Source of the DNA: an uncultured Eubacteriales bacterium | GTDB taxonomy: Bacteria > Bacillota > Clostridia > Lachnospirales > Lachnospiraceae | Assembly: GCA_902772745.1 (NCBI GenBank) | Contig: CACYBV010000130.1 | Coordinates: forward strand, 1-20,186 | Reading direction: 5' to 3' | Length of the DNA stretch: 20,186 nt | Shown here: in pieces, positions 7,858-14,399 of the stretch | Layout of the letters: each line of letters opens with the position of its first letter | Position numbering within the stretch: position 1 is the stretch's first letter | Program-made: the position numbers and the translations under genes | The notes under the pieces: model-generated | Databases searched by the model: none | The model's input: the letters and a program-made list of their open reading frames with translations, nothing else | What the model was told of the DNA's origin: nothing

Positions 7858-9000
7858 TCAAAGCGAAGCATACATCGAAGCCATCAGTTTCGGGATAAAG
7901 CTGTAATGGTCTCCGGGAAGATTCGTAGTTAAATATACGCAGGTCAGGTTTTCTTTCGGATCCACGCAGAACCAGTTTCCGAATGCACCATCCCAGCCCC
8001 ATTCACCGACAGATCCGTTAATGCCTGCGACTTCCGGATTGTTCAACACACGTACGCCCAGTCCGTATCCGTAACCGCGCTGGGTATCCCAGCTGTGAGT
8101 CTCCTGCTGTTTCGGCGTCAGGTGATCCCTTGAGATCAGGTCTATTGTCTTCCTTCCGAGTATCCGCACCCCGTCAAGCGTTCCGCCATGCAGCAGCATC
8201 TGGGCGAATCTTGAATAATCCTTCACTGTAGAGAACAATCCGCCGCCCCCGCTTTCAAATGCCGGCTTTTCCGAGGCAAAGTTCCTTTCATTCGGCCGCA
8301 TATTTTCTTTGATGTGATAAATCGTTGCAATCCGGTGCTGCTTTTCCGCCGGAACAAAAAACCCGGTATCCGTCATTTTCAACGGTTCAAAAAGATTTTC
8401 TTTCAGATACTCGCCCAGGGTCTTCCCGGACAGTACTTCGATCACTGCACCCAGGACATCGATCGAGAAGCCGTACATCCAATGGTCTCCCGGTTCGAAA
8501 GCAAGCGGAAGCTGCCCAACCCAGTTACAGTAATCCACGGTCTGCGGAATGGACTTGCCCTGCGCGAGATACTCCTCTTCCTTTTCCTTCCGGATTCTTG
8601 CGGCTGCAGTATCAGTCCCGGCGTAAGGAATGCCGCTCGTCATTGTGAAGAGCTGGCGCATCGTGACTTCGCCTTCGGCTTTCACGATTTCAACCGACCC
8701 ATCCGGGTTTTCCTTCGCAACCTTCGGGTTTTTGAATCCCGGGAGGAATTTACTGACGGGATCCCACATCTTGAACAGACCCTGTTCGTAAAGCTGCATA
8801 ATCCCGGCCACTGTAATCACCTTCGACATCGACGCAATCCGGAAAATGGTATCATCCGACATCGGAATATTCTTCTCAATGTCTGCGCAGCCGAAATGGC
8901 CTTCGAAAATGACCTCGTCGTTCTGCATGATTCGTGCGGAACATCCCGCAATCTCTCCGTCAGATACAAATCTGCCGAGTGTGTTTTCAATTAAGTTCAT
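7858..9000 (-). CDS. Serine hydrolase, class C beta-lactamase / esterase fold
   Basis: A 380-residue penicillin-binding-protein-like serine hydrolase of the class C beta-lactamase / family VIII esterase group. Visible motifs are SMSK (Ser57, Lys60) as the SxxK nucleophile motif, Tyr176 in MYGFS at the YxN position, and W-D-G (336-338) in GWDGAFGNWFCVDP at the KTG-box position. This W-x-G version is common in esterase-like members rather than true beta-lactamases. No signal peptide is seen, so it is probably cytosolic and acts on small esters or amides; beta-lactam resistance should not be assumed. The start is supported by AGGAGG (complement of 9009-9014) with an 8-nt spacer. It is the last gene of a - strand run after peptidase T and a bcp remnant, and ends at a strong terminator. 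Confidence 0.92.
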   Translation of the reverse strand: MNLIENTLGRFVSDGEIAGCSARIMQNDEVIFEGHFGCADIEKNIPMSDDTIFRIASMSKVITVAGIMQLYEQGLFKMWDPVSKFLPGFKNPKVAKENPDGSVEIVKAEGEVTMRQLFTMTSGIPYAGTDTAAARIRKEKEEEYLAQGKSIPQTVDYCNWVGQLPLAFEPGDHWMYGFSIDVLGAVIEVLSGKTLGEYLKENLFEPLKMTDTGFFVPAEKQHRIATIYHIKENMRPNERNFASEKPAFESGGGGLFSTVKDYSRFAQMLLHGGTLDGVRILGRKTIDLISRDHLTPKQQETHSWDTQRGYGYGLGVRVLNNPEVAGINGSVGEWGWDGAFGNWFCVDPKENLTCVYLTTNLPGDHYSFIPKLMASMYASL

Positions 9001-9021
9001 CTGCTGTACCTCCTGCTGTCC

Positions 9022-9160
9022 TTATAATTCCAGAAGCATCTGCTCCCGATTTTCTGCCGCCTTTACCTTTCCGAAAGCTTTCTCAATAATCCCTTCTTCA
9101 TTGATCAGATATGTGATCCGGAAGCGTAAACTCCGGCGCTTTCGTTCCGATTTCAAACAT
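9022..9160 (-). pseudogene. bcp: bcp (thiol peroxidase, PrxQ type) remnant with internal deletion
   Basis: Both ends of a Bcp/PrxQ peroxiredoxin survive, but the middle is gone. From the ATG at 9160-9158, behind a GGAAGGA site, the frame reads MFEIGTKAPEFTLPD, the usual Bcp N-terminus, then runs out of frame to a stop at 9098-9100. In another frame, from about 9117 to the stop at 9022, it reads ITYLINEEGIIEK followed by AFGKVKAAENREQML, the usual Bcp C-terminus. The two pieces meet at CTTCCGGATCACATAT, where CCGGATCA would suit both ends, suggesting deletion across a short direct repeat. About 48 of some 150 residues remain, and the peroxidatic Cys region is lost. It sits between pepT and the serine hydrolase on the same strand. 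A 62-codon frame starting inside pepT covers the C-terminal piece but is not likely a gene. Confidence 0.85.
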
Positions 9161-9175
9161 GATTCCTTCCCTTCC

Positions 9176-10411
9176 TCACTTTGTATATCTTTTCCCAAAT
9201 CTTTCTGCAATCCTGATCAGGAGCTGTACCGAGAGATCCATCTCCTGAATTACAGCATATTCAAACCGGCCGTGGCAGTTATGACCGCCGGTTCCGAGGT
9301 TCGGACATGGAAGTCCCATGAACGAAAGCCGTGAGCCGTCCGTTCCACCTCTTACCGGGGTGCTCACCGGTGTCCCGCCGAGCGCTTTGACCTCTTCATG
9401 TGCGATCTCGATAAGATGCCAGTGAGGCAGGATCTTCTCGGCCATATTTCTGTAGCTGTCAGTAATCCGGAGCTCTACTGTGTTCTCTCCGTATTTCCTG
9501 TTCAGAAAATATGCTGTATTCTCGAGAATCCGTTTCTTTTCCTCCAGTTTTTCACTGTCATGATCACGAAGGATATAATGCAGGTCAGCCCTCTCCTCGT
9601 TTCCGGAAATGTCTGTCAGGTGGAAGAAACCTTCCCGTCCTTCCGTATGTTCCGGGCGCATCGCTTCCGGAAGGAGACCGTCCAGTTCTGCGGCGATCCT
9701 GGCCGCATTGATCATTTTGTTTTTGGCGCTGCCCGGATGAATGCTCCTTCCGGTAACTGTGATCGATGCAGACGCCGCATTGAAAGTTTCGTACTCCACC
9801 TCTCCGAATGCACCGCCGTCTACCGTATAAGCATAATCCGCACCAAAAAAGGCCACGTCAAAGCGGTCTGCACCGCGTCCGATTTCTTCGTCCGGCGTAA
9901 ATGCGATTTTTATCGTTCCATGCTGAACCTCCGGATGCGAAAGCAAGTATTCCGCCATTGTCAGGATGTCCGCAATTCCTGCCTTGTCATCAGCTCCGAG
10001 AAGCGTCGTTCCGTCCGTCACCACAAGGTCGCTCCCGACGTAATCCGAAAGTTCCGGATAGTCTTTTGGGGACATGATGATGTTTTTCTCTTCATTCAGC
10101 GTAATGTCTCCGCCGTCATATGCTGTGACAATATGCGGCCTGATATTCTCCCAGGGCACCACATCGACAACGTCCATGTGCGCGATAAACCCAATTACTT
10201 CTCCGCTCCATTCAGGGATATTTGCGGGGATTGTTCCGTAAACATAGCTGTTTTTATCCACGGTCACTTCCGAGATTCCCAAAGAAACCATTTCCTCCCG
10301 GAGCGCTTCAGCAAACACTGTCTGCGCAGGCGTGCTGGGACAGGTCCCGGATTTTTCGTCGGAAGCTGTCGGGTATTTTGTGTATTCAATCAGTCTCTCG
10401 TACGCTTTCAT
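9176..10411 (-). CDS. pepT: Peptidase T (tripeptide aminopeptidase, M20B)
   Basis: PepT is a cytosolic dizinc exopeptidase that removes the N-terminal residue from tripeptides. The 411-residue product carries the metal-site series expected of M20B: His78 and Asp80 in GFIAHMDVV, Asp141 in GADDKAG, Glu175/Glu176 in TPDEEIGRG, Asp198 in VDGGAFG and His380 in GGHNCHGRFE. I chose the ATG at 10411 (MKAYERLIEY, the usual PepT N-terminus) with GGAAAGG (complement of 10419-10425) 7 nt upstream; an ATG at 10435 would add eight residues with a poorer site. It lies 52 bp after the Gfo/Idh/MocA gene, so co-transcription is likely. Confidence 0.96.
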   Translation of the reverse strand: MKAYERLIEYTKYPTASDEKSGTCPSTPAQTVFAEALREEMVSLGISEVTVDKNSYVYGTIPANIPEWSGEVIGFIAHMDVVDVVPWENIRPHIVTAYDGGDITLNEEKNIIMSPKDYPELSDYVGSDLVVTDGTTLLGADDKAGIADILTMAEYLLSHPEVQHGTIKIAFTPDEEIGRGADRFDVAFFGADYAYTVDGGAFGEVEYETFNAASASITVTGRSIHPGSAKNKMINAARIAAELDGLLPEAMRPEHTEGREGFFHLTDISGNEERADLHYILRDHDSEKLEEKKRILENTAYFLNRKYGENTVELRITDSYRNMAEKILPHWHLIEIAHEEVKALGGTPVSTPVRGGTDGSRLSFMGLPCPNLGTGGHNCHGRFEYAVIQEMDLSVQLLIRIAERFGKRYTK

Positions 10412-10463
10412 TTTTCTGCCTTTCCATAATCTCAACCCCTGGGGGTCTTCTCATTCAGCAATT

Positions 10464-11411
10464 TCACTTATTCCTGAACCAGTCCGCGATTTCCGCACAT
10501 TGAATGGAGCGTTCCGGACTCGCAATATCGCTCTGAATCTTTCCCGCCCGGACACAGCGAATCATTTCTTCAATCTCGTATTCAAAGCCGACGCTGTCCG
10601 GATCACTGTATTCTTCGAGCAGATTGCCCTGTCCGTCATACAAAAATGCCTGGTTTCCCAGATGGAATCTTGGAAGACGGATGAATCCCCGCTCTCCTGC
10701 GATAAGACATTCCTCCGGCAGCGCTGTACTAAGCGATCCGATCATATTGCATACAGCCTGGTCAAAACGCATGCTGAGGAAAATCTTCTCGTCGATTCCG
10801 TTAAAACCCCGAACCGTCCAGCCGTCATACGACACCAGCTTCTGATCAACCATGTACGGCGGAACCTGCACCATATACGCCCCGAGGTCCAACATCGCGC
10901 CGCCGCCAAGTTCATGACTGAAGTACCGGTTTTTCGGGTCTTTCTCCGCCGCGAAACCGATATTCCCCTGGATGAGGTTCGGCGTACCGATCCGGCCTTC
11001 ACGAATCCATTCACGGACCCTGAGCGTCTTCGGTGTAAACAAAGTCCAGGTCCCCTCCATCAGGAATGTCTGCTGTTCTTCCGCATACCGGAACATCTCC
11101 CGGGCATGCCCCGCGGTGTCGGTCAGTGCTTTTTCGCAAAGCACAGGGATACGGTATTTCAGCGCAAGCATCGTATTCTCATAATGATAATTCATCGTCG
11201 TTGCGATATATACCGCATCCAGCGGTTCTTTCTGCAGCATCTCCTCATAAGAACCGTAGGAAATGGGAATCTGCATTTCAGCCGCAAAAGCCGCAGCACG
11301 TTCCAAAGACTTTGAAGCCACCGCAGAAATTTTCACATCCCGGAGACGTTCTGCCGATCTGACAAATTTGTGAGCGATCCTGGCTGCACCGATGATACCG
11401 ATCCGAAACAT
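10464..11411 (-). CDS. Gfo/Idh/MocA family NAD(P)-dependent oxidoreductase
   Basis: A 315-residue oxidoreductase with an N-terminal Rossmann fold and C-terminal alpha/beta substrate domain. The start GIIGAARIA (residues 5-13) is the dinucleotide-binding loop in the GAARIA form. Glu93-Lys94 in CEKALT corresponds to the EKP catalytic/cofactor motif, with Ala replacing Pro. LGGGAMLDLGAY (168-179) is the conserved active-site block. Members oxidise or reduce sugars, inositols and dihydrodiols; this one resembles the dihydrodiol/xylose dehydrogenase-like branch, but the substrate cannot be assigned. GGAGGG (complement of 11419-11424) with a 7-nt spacer supports the start. A TATAAT sequence (complement of 11447-11452) lies upstream without a convincing -35. 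It is the first gene of the run leading into pepT. Confidence 0.93.
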   Translation of the reverse strand: MFRIGIIGAARIAHKFVRSAERLRDVKISAVASKSLERAAAFAAEMQIPISYGSYEEMLQKEPLDAVYIATTMNYHYENTMLALKYRIPVLCEKALTDTAGHAREMFRYAEEQQTFLMEGTWTLFTPKTLRVREWIREGRIGTPNLIQGNIGFAAEKDPKNRYFSHELGGGAMLDLGAYMVQVPPYMVDQKLVSYDGWTVRGFNGIDEKIFLSMRFDQAVCNMIGSLSTALPEECLIAGERGFIRLPRFHLGNQAFLYDGQGNLLEEYSDPDSVGFEYEIEEMIRCVRAGKIQSDIASPERSIQCAEIADWFRNK

Positions 11412-11646
11412 TTATCGACCCTCCGTTTTTGAAATTCAACATTCAAATTATATTTCCGAAAGCAGTTCGCTCCTCATCCCAGCCGGATGCAGGCAGCTTC
11501 CGCATGTTCGAACAATAATCCCTATACCACGGTCCGCTTTCCGTTCGTATGTCGTTTTTCCTGCTCCTCGTCCGGATGGTTTTTGTCAGAAGCCGTCAAA
11601 CCGCATATCTCATGCGCGCGAAAAGAATAAGACGCGGTTCTTCTCC

Positions 11647-12264
11647 TCAGCTTTTTCCCTGTAAATCCGCAACAAACTGCATTTGACTCTGGTTCATAAA
11701 CTTTCCAAGCTGTTTGTAGCTATGGATGCCCGCTGTCCGGATAAGGTCCAGATACATCTCCCGGTGAAAACGAGCCTCGGCTTCTTCTTTCGAAAGGTCG
11801 TGATAAGTCCTGAGAATCACATAATATCCTGATTCATCTTCCCGTTCAATCGTAACCACGAAAGCACGCAGGCATTCCGGATTTTCCGCGGAATCCCGTA
11901 TCATAGGCTCATATACTTCTTCATTTCCATTATCCGGGAGATCAAACTTCGTATCGTCTTCGGTGCTGCCTTGAAAACCCTCCAGGTCTGCCTGAAACCA
12001 GTATTTTCCCTGATCTTTTTTTATTGTTCCGGTGCATTCAAATCCGGAATATCCGATTCTGTTGCTATATATTGCAGTATATAGGATCAGCTGCCGTGTC
12101 CGGTCTTCCATCACAAAATCCACCAGTTCTTCCGGCGTTCTCTCCTGATTCGTCCAGACACGCTCTTCCTTGGTAAAGCCAAGAAGGATCGGATGCTCGC
12201 ACCGATCCGGTCTTTTTATATAATCATCTGATATGCGGAAAGCTGTTGCAGCTACATCGTTCAT
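11647..12264 (-). CDS. Hypothetical protein, 205 residues
   Basis: I do not recognise a family. The product is acidic and soluble, with no signal peptide or membrane segment. The middle (about residues 70-155) alternates short hydrophobic stretches such as RQLILYTAIYSN and GYYVILRTYHDL with polar turns, suggesting a beta-rich domain; the C-terminal 45 residues look helical. GAGGAA (complement of 12270-12275) with a 5-nt spacer supports the start. It follows the HTH-HD gene by 96 bp on the same strand, with a small hairpin between, so it may be co-transcribed with or controlled by that regulator. It has no resemblance that I can see to an alarmone synthetase. Confidence 0.75.
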   Translation of the reverse strand: MNDVAATAFRISDDYIKRPDRCEHPILLGFTKEERVWTNQERTPEELVDFVMEDRTRQLILYTAIYSNRIGYSGFECTGTIKKDQGKYWFQADLEGFQGSTEDDTKFDLPDNGNEEVYEPMIRDSAENPECLRAFVVTIEREDESGYYVILRTYHDLSKEEAEARFHREMYLDLIRTAGIHSYKQLGKFMNQSQMQFVADLQGKS

Positions 12265-12327
12265 TTTTGTTCCTCGTGCATTTCAACAGACAGGCGTCAC
12301 AATCTCGCCGTAATAGGTCCTTTTCTG

Positions 12328-12344
12328 TTTCGGTTCGGCCGAAA
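12328..12344. other. Small inverted repeat between HTH-HD and 205-residue genes
   Basis: TTTCGG / CCGAAA with a 5-nt loop. There is no T tract on either side, so it is a weak terminator, processing site or protein site candidate. Confidence 0.3.
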
Positions 12345-12360
12345 TTACTGATAAGATTGT

Positions 12361-13185
12361 TTACAGCAGCCGCTTATATGTCTCCAGCAGACTGTACATG
12401 TGATAGCTCAGAAGCCAGCAGGGGTTCGACAGTTCCGGTGCAGTGTCCTTAATTACCCGGATCAGCGGCACAATGTATTTCTCCGTCTCTTCCACATACT
12501 CTGCCATCTTGTCCCGAGTGAAGCCAAGCGCCATATCCGACCGGTTGTTTACCCTGTCAAAACACTTGACGAGAGCTGCTTTCGGATTCTTCGACAGTTC
12601 CTCATAATAAGCTTTTTTCGCAGCGGTTTTGTCCTTCGGGTGCGGGTCTTTCGTCATCAGCCGAACCAGTTCTTTCGCCTCGCTGCTGACCGGCAGGTCT
12701 TCCAGCGGCGTGTCCGTATCTTCGACCACATCATGGAGAAGAAGCGCCGACAGAATATCATCATCATAAATCTGCATCGACAGGGCTTCACAGACCATTG
12801 TCAGCGGATGAATGATATAAGGAACATTTTTCTGCTCCCCTTTTCGGAACGCGCCTTCATGTTTTTTCCGTGCATAAGGAAGTGCTTTCGCCGTCTGATA
12901 CAGTTTCCGCTCCGTCGCTGCGGTCTTTGCATAGGTGTACATCCGCTCTTCATTGAAGAGTCTGTTCCGCTTACGCTCCTTTGGCAGTCTGTTTTCCTCC
13001 AGAAGCCGTCCGACCGTCGTGTTGAGTGATTTTGCCAGATCCACCAGTTTGTAAATATCCGGCGCATATTCGTTATGCTCCCACTGACTTACATTCTGCG
13101 CGGCGACACCGACATCGTCCGCAACCTGCTGCTGGGTCTTCCCTGCTGCTTTCCTGTACTCGTAAATATTCCTGCCAAGATCCAT
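12361..13185 (-). CDS. XRE-type HTH fused to HD domain, small alarmone hydrolase-like
   Basis: A 274-residue two-domain protein. Residues 1-65 form an XRE helix-turn-helix (QQQVADDVGVAAQNVSQWE). From about residue 85 an HD domain resembles the (p)ppGpp hydrolase half of Rel/SpoT: Arg114 in FRKGEQ, His126 in PYIIHPL, His151-Asp152 with Glu155-Asp156 in LLHDVVEDTD, and Asp210/Asn214 in DRVNNR. These match the Rel residues Arg44, His53, HD77-78, ED81-82, Asp144 and Asn148. There is no synthetase, TGS or ACT domain. It may therefore hydrolyse (p)ppGpp or a related nucleotide, or sense one and control transcription. I chose the ATG at 13185 because GAGG lies 9 nt upstream; the ATG at 13194 abuts GAGG directly. 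It has its own promoter with a dyad just downstream. Confidence 0.88.
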   Translation of the reverse strand: MDLGRNIYEYRKAAGKTQQQVADDVGVAAQNVSQWEHNEYAPDIYKLVDLAKSLNTTVGRLLEENRLPKERKRNRLFNEERMYTYAKTAATERKLYQTAKALPYARKKHEGAFRKGEQKNVPYIIHPLTMVCEALSMQIYDDDILSALLLHDVVEDTDTPLEDLPVSSEAKELVRLMTKDPHPKDKTAAKKAYYEELSKNPKAALVKCFDRVNNRSDMALGFTRDKMAEYVEETEKYIVPLIRVIKDTAPELSNPCWLLSYHMYSLLETYKRLL

Positions 13186-13202
13186 CTGATGCATCCTCGC
13201 TT

Positions 13203-13223
13203 TCTGTCCTCTGAAGGGACAGA
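13203..13223. promoter_or_regulatory. Candidate operator dyad in the HTH-HD leader
   Basis: A perfect 7-bp inverted repeat, TCTGTCC / GGACAGA, with a 7-bp centre, just downstream of the -10 and before the start codon. Position and size suit binding by an XRE dimer (autoregulation). An RNA hairpin is the alternative. A second short palindrome, GAGT-C-ACTC (13249-13257), overlaps the -35. Confidence 0.5.
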
Positions 13224-13226
13224 TTA

Positions 13227-13255
13227 ATTATACCATGAAGCATTCGGAGAGTCAC
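13227..13255 (-). promoter_or_regulatory. Promoter of the HTH-HD gene
   Basis: On the - strand: GTGACT (complement of 13250-13255), a 17-bp spacer and a consensus TATAAT (complement of 13227-13232), with TG one base before the -10 (extended -10). The weak -35 is compensated by the extended -10. Confidence 0.68.
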
Positions 13256-13282
13256 TCAAGAAGCGCTTAAAACCCGGAAAAG

Positions 13283-13305
13283 TTTCTCAAGCCTGGCTTG
13301 AGAAA
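13283..13305 (-). terminator. Intrinsic terminator after the aldo/keto reductase
   Basis: A 9-bp perfect stem, TTTCTCAAG / CTTGAGAAA, around a 5-nt centre begins immediately after the stop codon of the aldo/keto reductase. On the - strand it is followed by CTTTTCC. It separates the glycosidase operon from the HTH-HD promoter. Confidence 0.7.
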
Positions 13306-14289
13306 TTACCCCAGAGCCCCCCATCGGATCTTCCGCAGTTCCTCAAGATCCGATTCCGGCACAGGCAGTTCCGATGCCTTTATCAGTTCTTCCAGCTGAC
13401 TGACTTTTGAGAATCCGAACAATGCAGTGACCGGTACACCGTAATGCATAATGTACTGATACATCACGGCAGTCAGAGAGATCCCTGCCTGGGCCATTTC
13501 ACGCAGCTTTCCAAGCAGAATTTCATTGGTTTCATTGGAATACATATATCCGGCATAAGGCGGCAGCGGAGTACCGCTGATCCGCTTCTGGAAATACCCG
13601 TTATTCATGGACATATAAGACATAACCGCCATTCCGGTTTTCCTGTGATAGTCCAGATACTCCGGGGTCAGACTGCGCATGTCGGTATACTTCATCGCCT
13701 GGTCGTCCAGTCTGGCGAGGCCGCCGGCGATCTGGTTCGCGATAAATCCGTGGCAGGACTGCTGTTCTGCATAAGCCTGAGCTTCCTTTATACGTGAAAG
13801 TGTCCAGTTCGAGCAGCCGTAATAACGGATTTTGCCTTCTGAAACTTTCTTCTCCAGCCAGTCCACAATATCCGATACCGGGATGGCCGGATCGTCACGA
13901 TGCAAAAGGTAAATATCGATACAGTCTGTTTTGAGACTTCGCAGGCTCATAGTCAGATCATTCTCAAGTTCATCGGCATGAAGGCGCGGTTTCCCGAATC
14001 CTTTTTCCGGATCCATCTCCGGATGTCCGCCTTTCGTACAGAGTACAATCCGATCCCGGGTTCCGCGCTCCTTCAGCCAGTCTCCGATCGTTTCTTCACT
14101 TTTGCTGCATTCATATGCGTGATTCGCGCCATAAATATGTGCGGTATCAATCAGGTTTCCGCCAAAGTCCAGCCATCGGTCCAGAAGATCAAAAGATGTC
14201 TTTCTGTCAACAGAAGTCCCGATCGTCGTCGAACCGTGGCCGATTGTTGTTACTGTGAGGTCCGTGTTGTTAATCCGAAATCTTTCCAT
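13306..14289 (-). CDS. Aldo/keto reductase
   Basis: A 327-residue NADPH-dependent TIM-barrel oxidoreductase. The catalytic tetrad is complete: Asp48 in NLIDTAHIYG, Tyr53, Lys86 in CTKGGHP and His130 in YLLHRDDP. The family reduces aldehydes and ketones, including aldoses and keto-sugars. The C-terminal cofactor region is present (ALFGFSKVSQLEEL). The start has an AAGGAAAT-type site a little further upstream than ideal, or AAGG 3 nt away. It lies 110 bp after the GH120 gene with no terminator between, and a hairpin follows its stop, so it is the last gene of the glycosidase operon. This context suggests a sugar or sugar-derived carbonyl substrate, which is inference. Confidence 0.94.
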   Translation of the reverse strand: MERFRINNTDLTVTTIGHGSTTIGTSVDRKTSFDLLDRWLDFGGNLIDTAHIYGANHAYECSKSEETIGDWLKERGTRDRIVLCTKGGHPEMDPEKGFGKPRLHADELENDLTMSLRSLKTDCIDIYLLHRDDPAIPVSDIVDWLEKKVSEGKIRYYGCSNWTLSRIKEAQAYAEQQSCHGFIANQIAGGLARLDDQAMKYTDMRSLTPEYLDYHRKTGMAVMSYMSMNNGYFQKRISGTPLPPYAGYMYSNETNEILLGKLREMAQAGISLTAVMYQYIMHYGVPVTALFGFSKVSQLEELIKASELPVPESDLEELRKIRWGALG

Positions 14290-14399
14290 CGGCCTTATTT
14301 CCTTCCTGCCTTAATGTGCTCTCTGATTCAGGTACTGATGCCTTGCTTCCTGATGCGCCGCGGCTGATTCGCTTTTCGGGATAAGCCGGTATGTGTATC

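Noticed and set aside
7858..9000. Beta-lactam resistance gene
   Set aside because: The third motif is W-D-G rather than KTG and there is no signal peptide, fitting an esterase-like member better.
9022..9210. 62-codon frame as an independent small gene
   Set aside because: Its start lies inside pepT, and only its C-terminal half is meaningful, as the surviving end of bcp.
9398..10429. 343-codon + strand frame opposite pepT
   Set aside because: Shadow frame; the complete PepT metal-site series is on the - strand.
10332..11315. 327-codon + strand frame opposite the Gfo/Idh/MocA gene
   Set aside because: Shadow frame without ribosome binding site; starts inside pepT on the opposite strand.
11412..11646. 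Gap upstream of the Gfo/Idh/MocA gene, including palindrome TGTTCGAACA (11505-11514)
   Set aside because: No frame with a family match was seen. The 10-bp palindrome could be an operator, but nothing ties it to a promoter; the nearby TATAAT lacks a -35.
12410..12440. GGGGTTCGA string resembling a tRNA T-arm
   Set aside because: Lies inside the HTH-HD coding sequence, and no acceptor or anticodon arms are present.
12361..13185. toxSAS toxin-antitoxin pair
   Set aside because: An alarmone hydrolase-like protein is present, but neither neighbour shows a RelA/SpoT synthetase domain, so a classical toxSAS pair is not supported.
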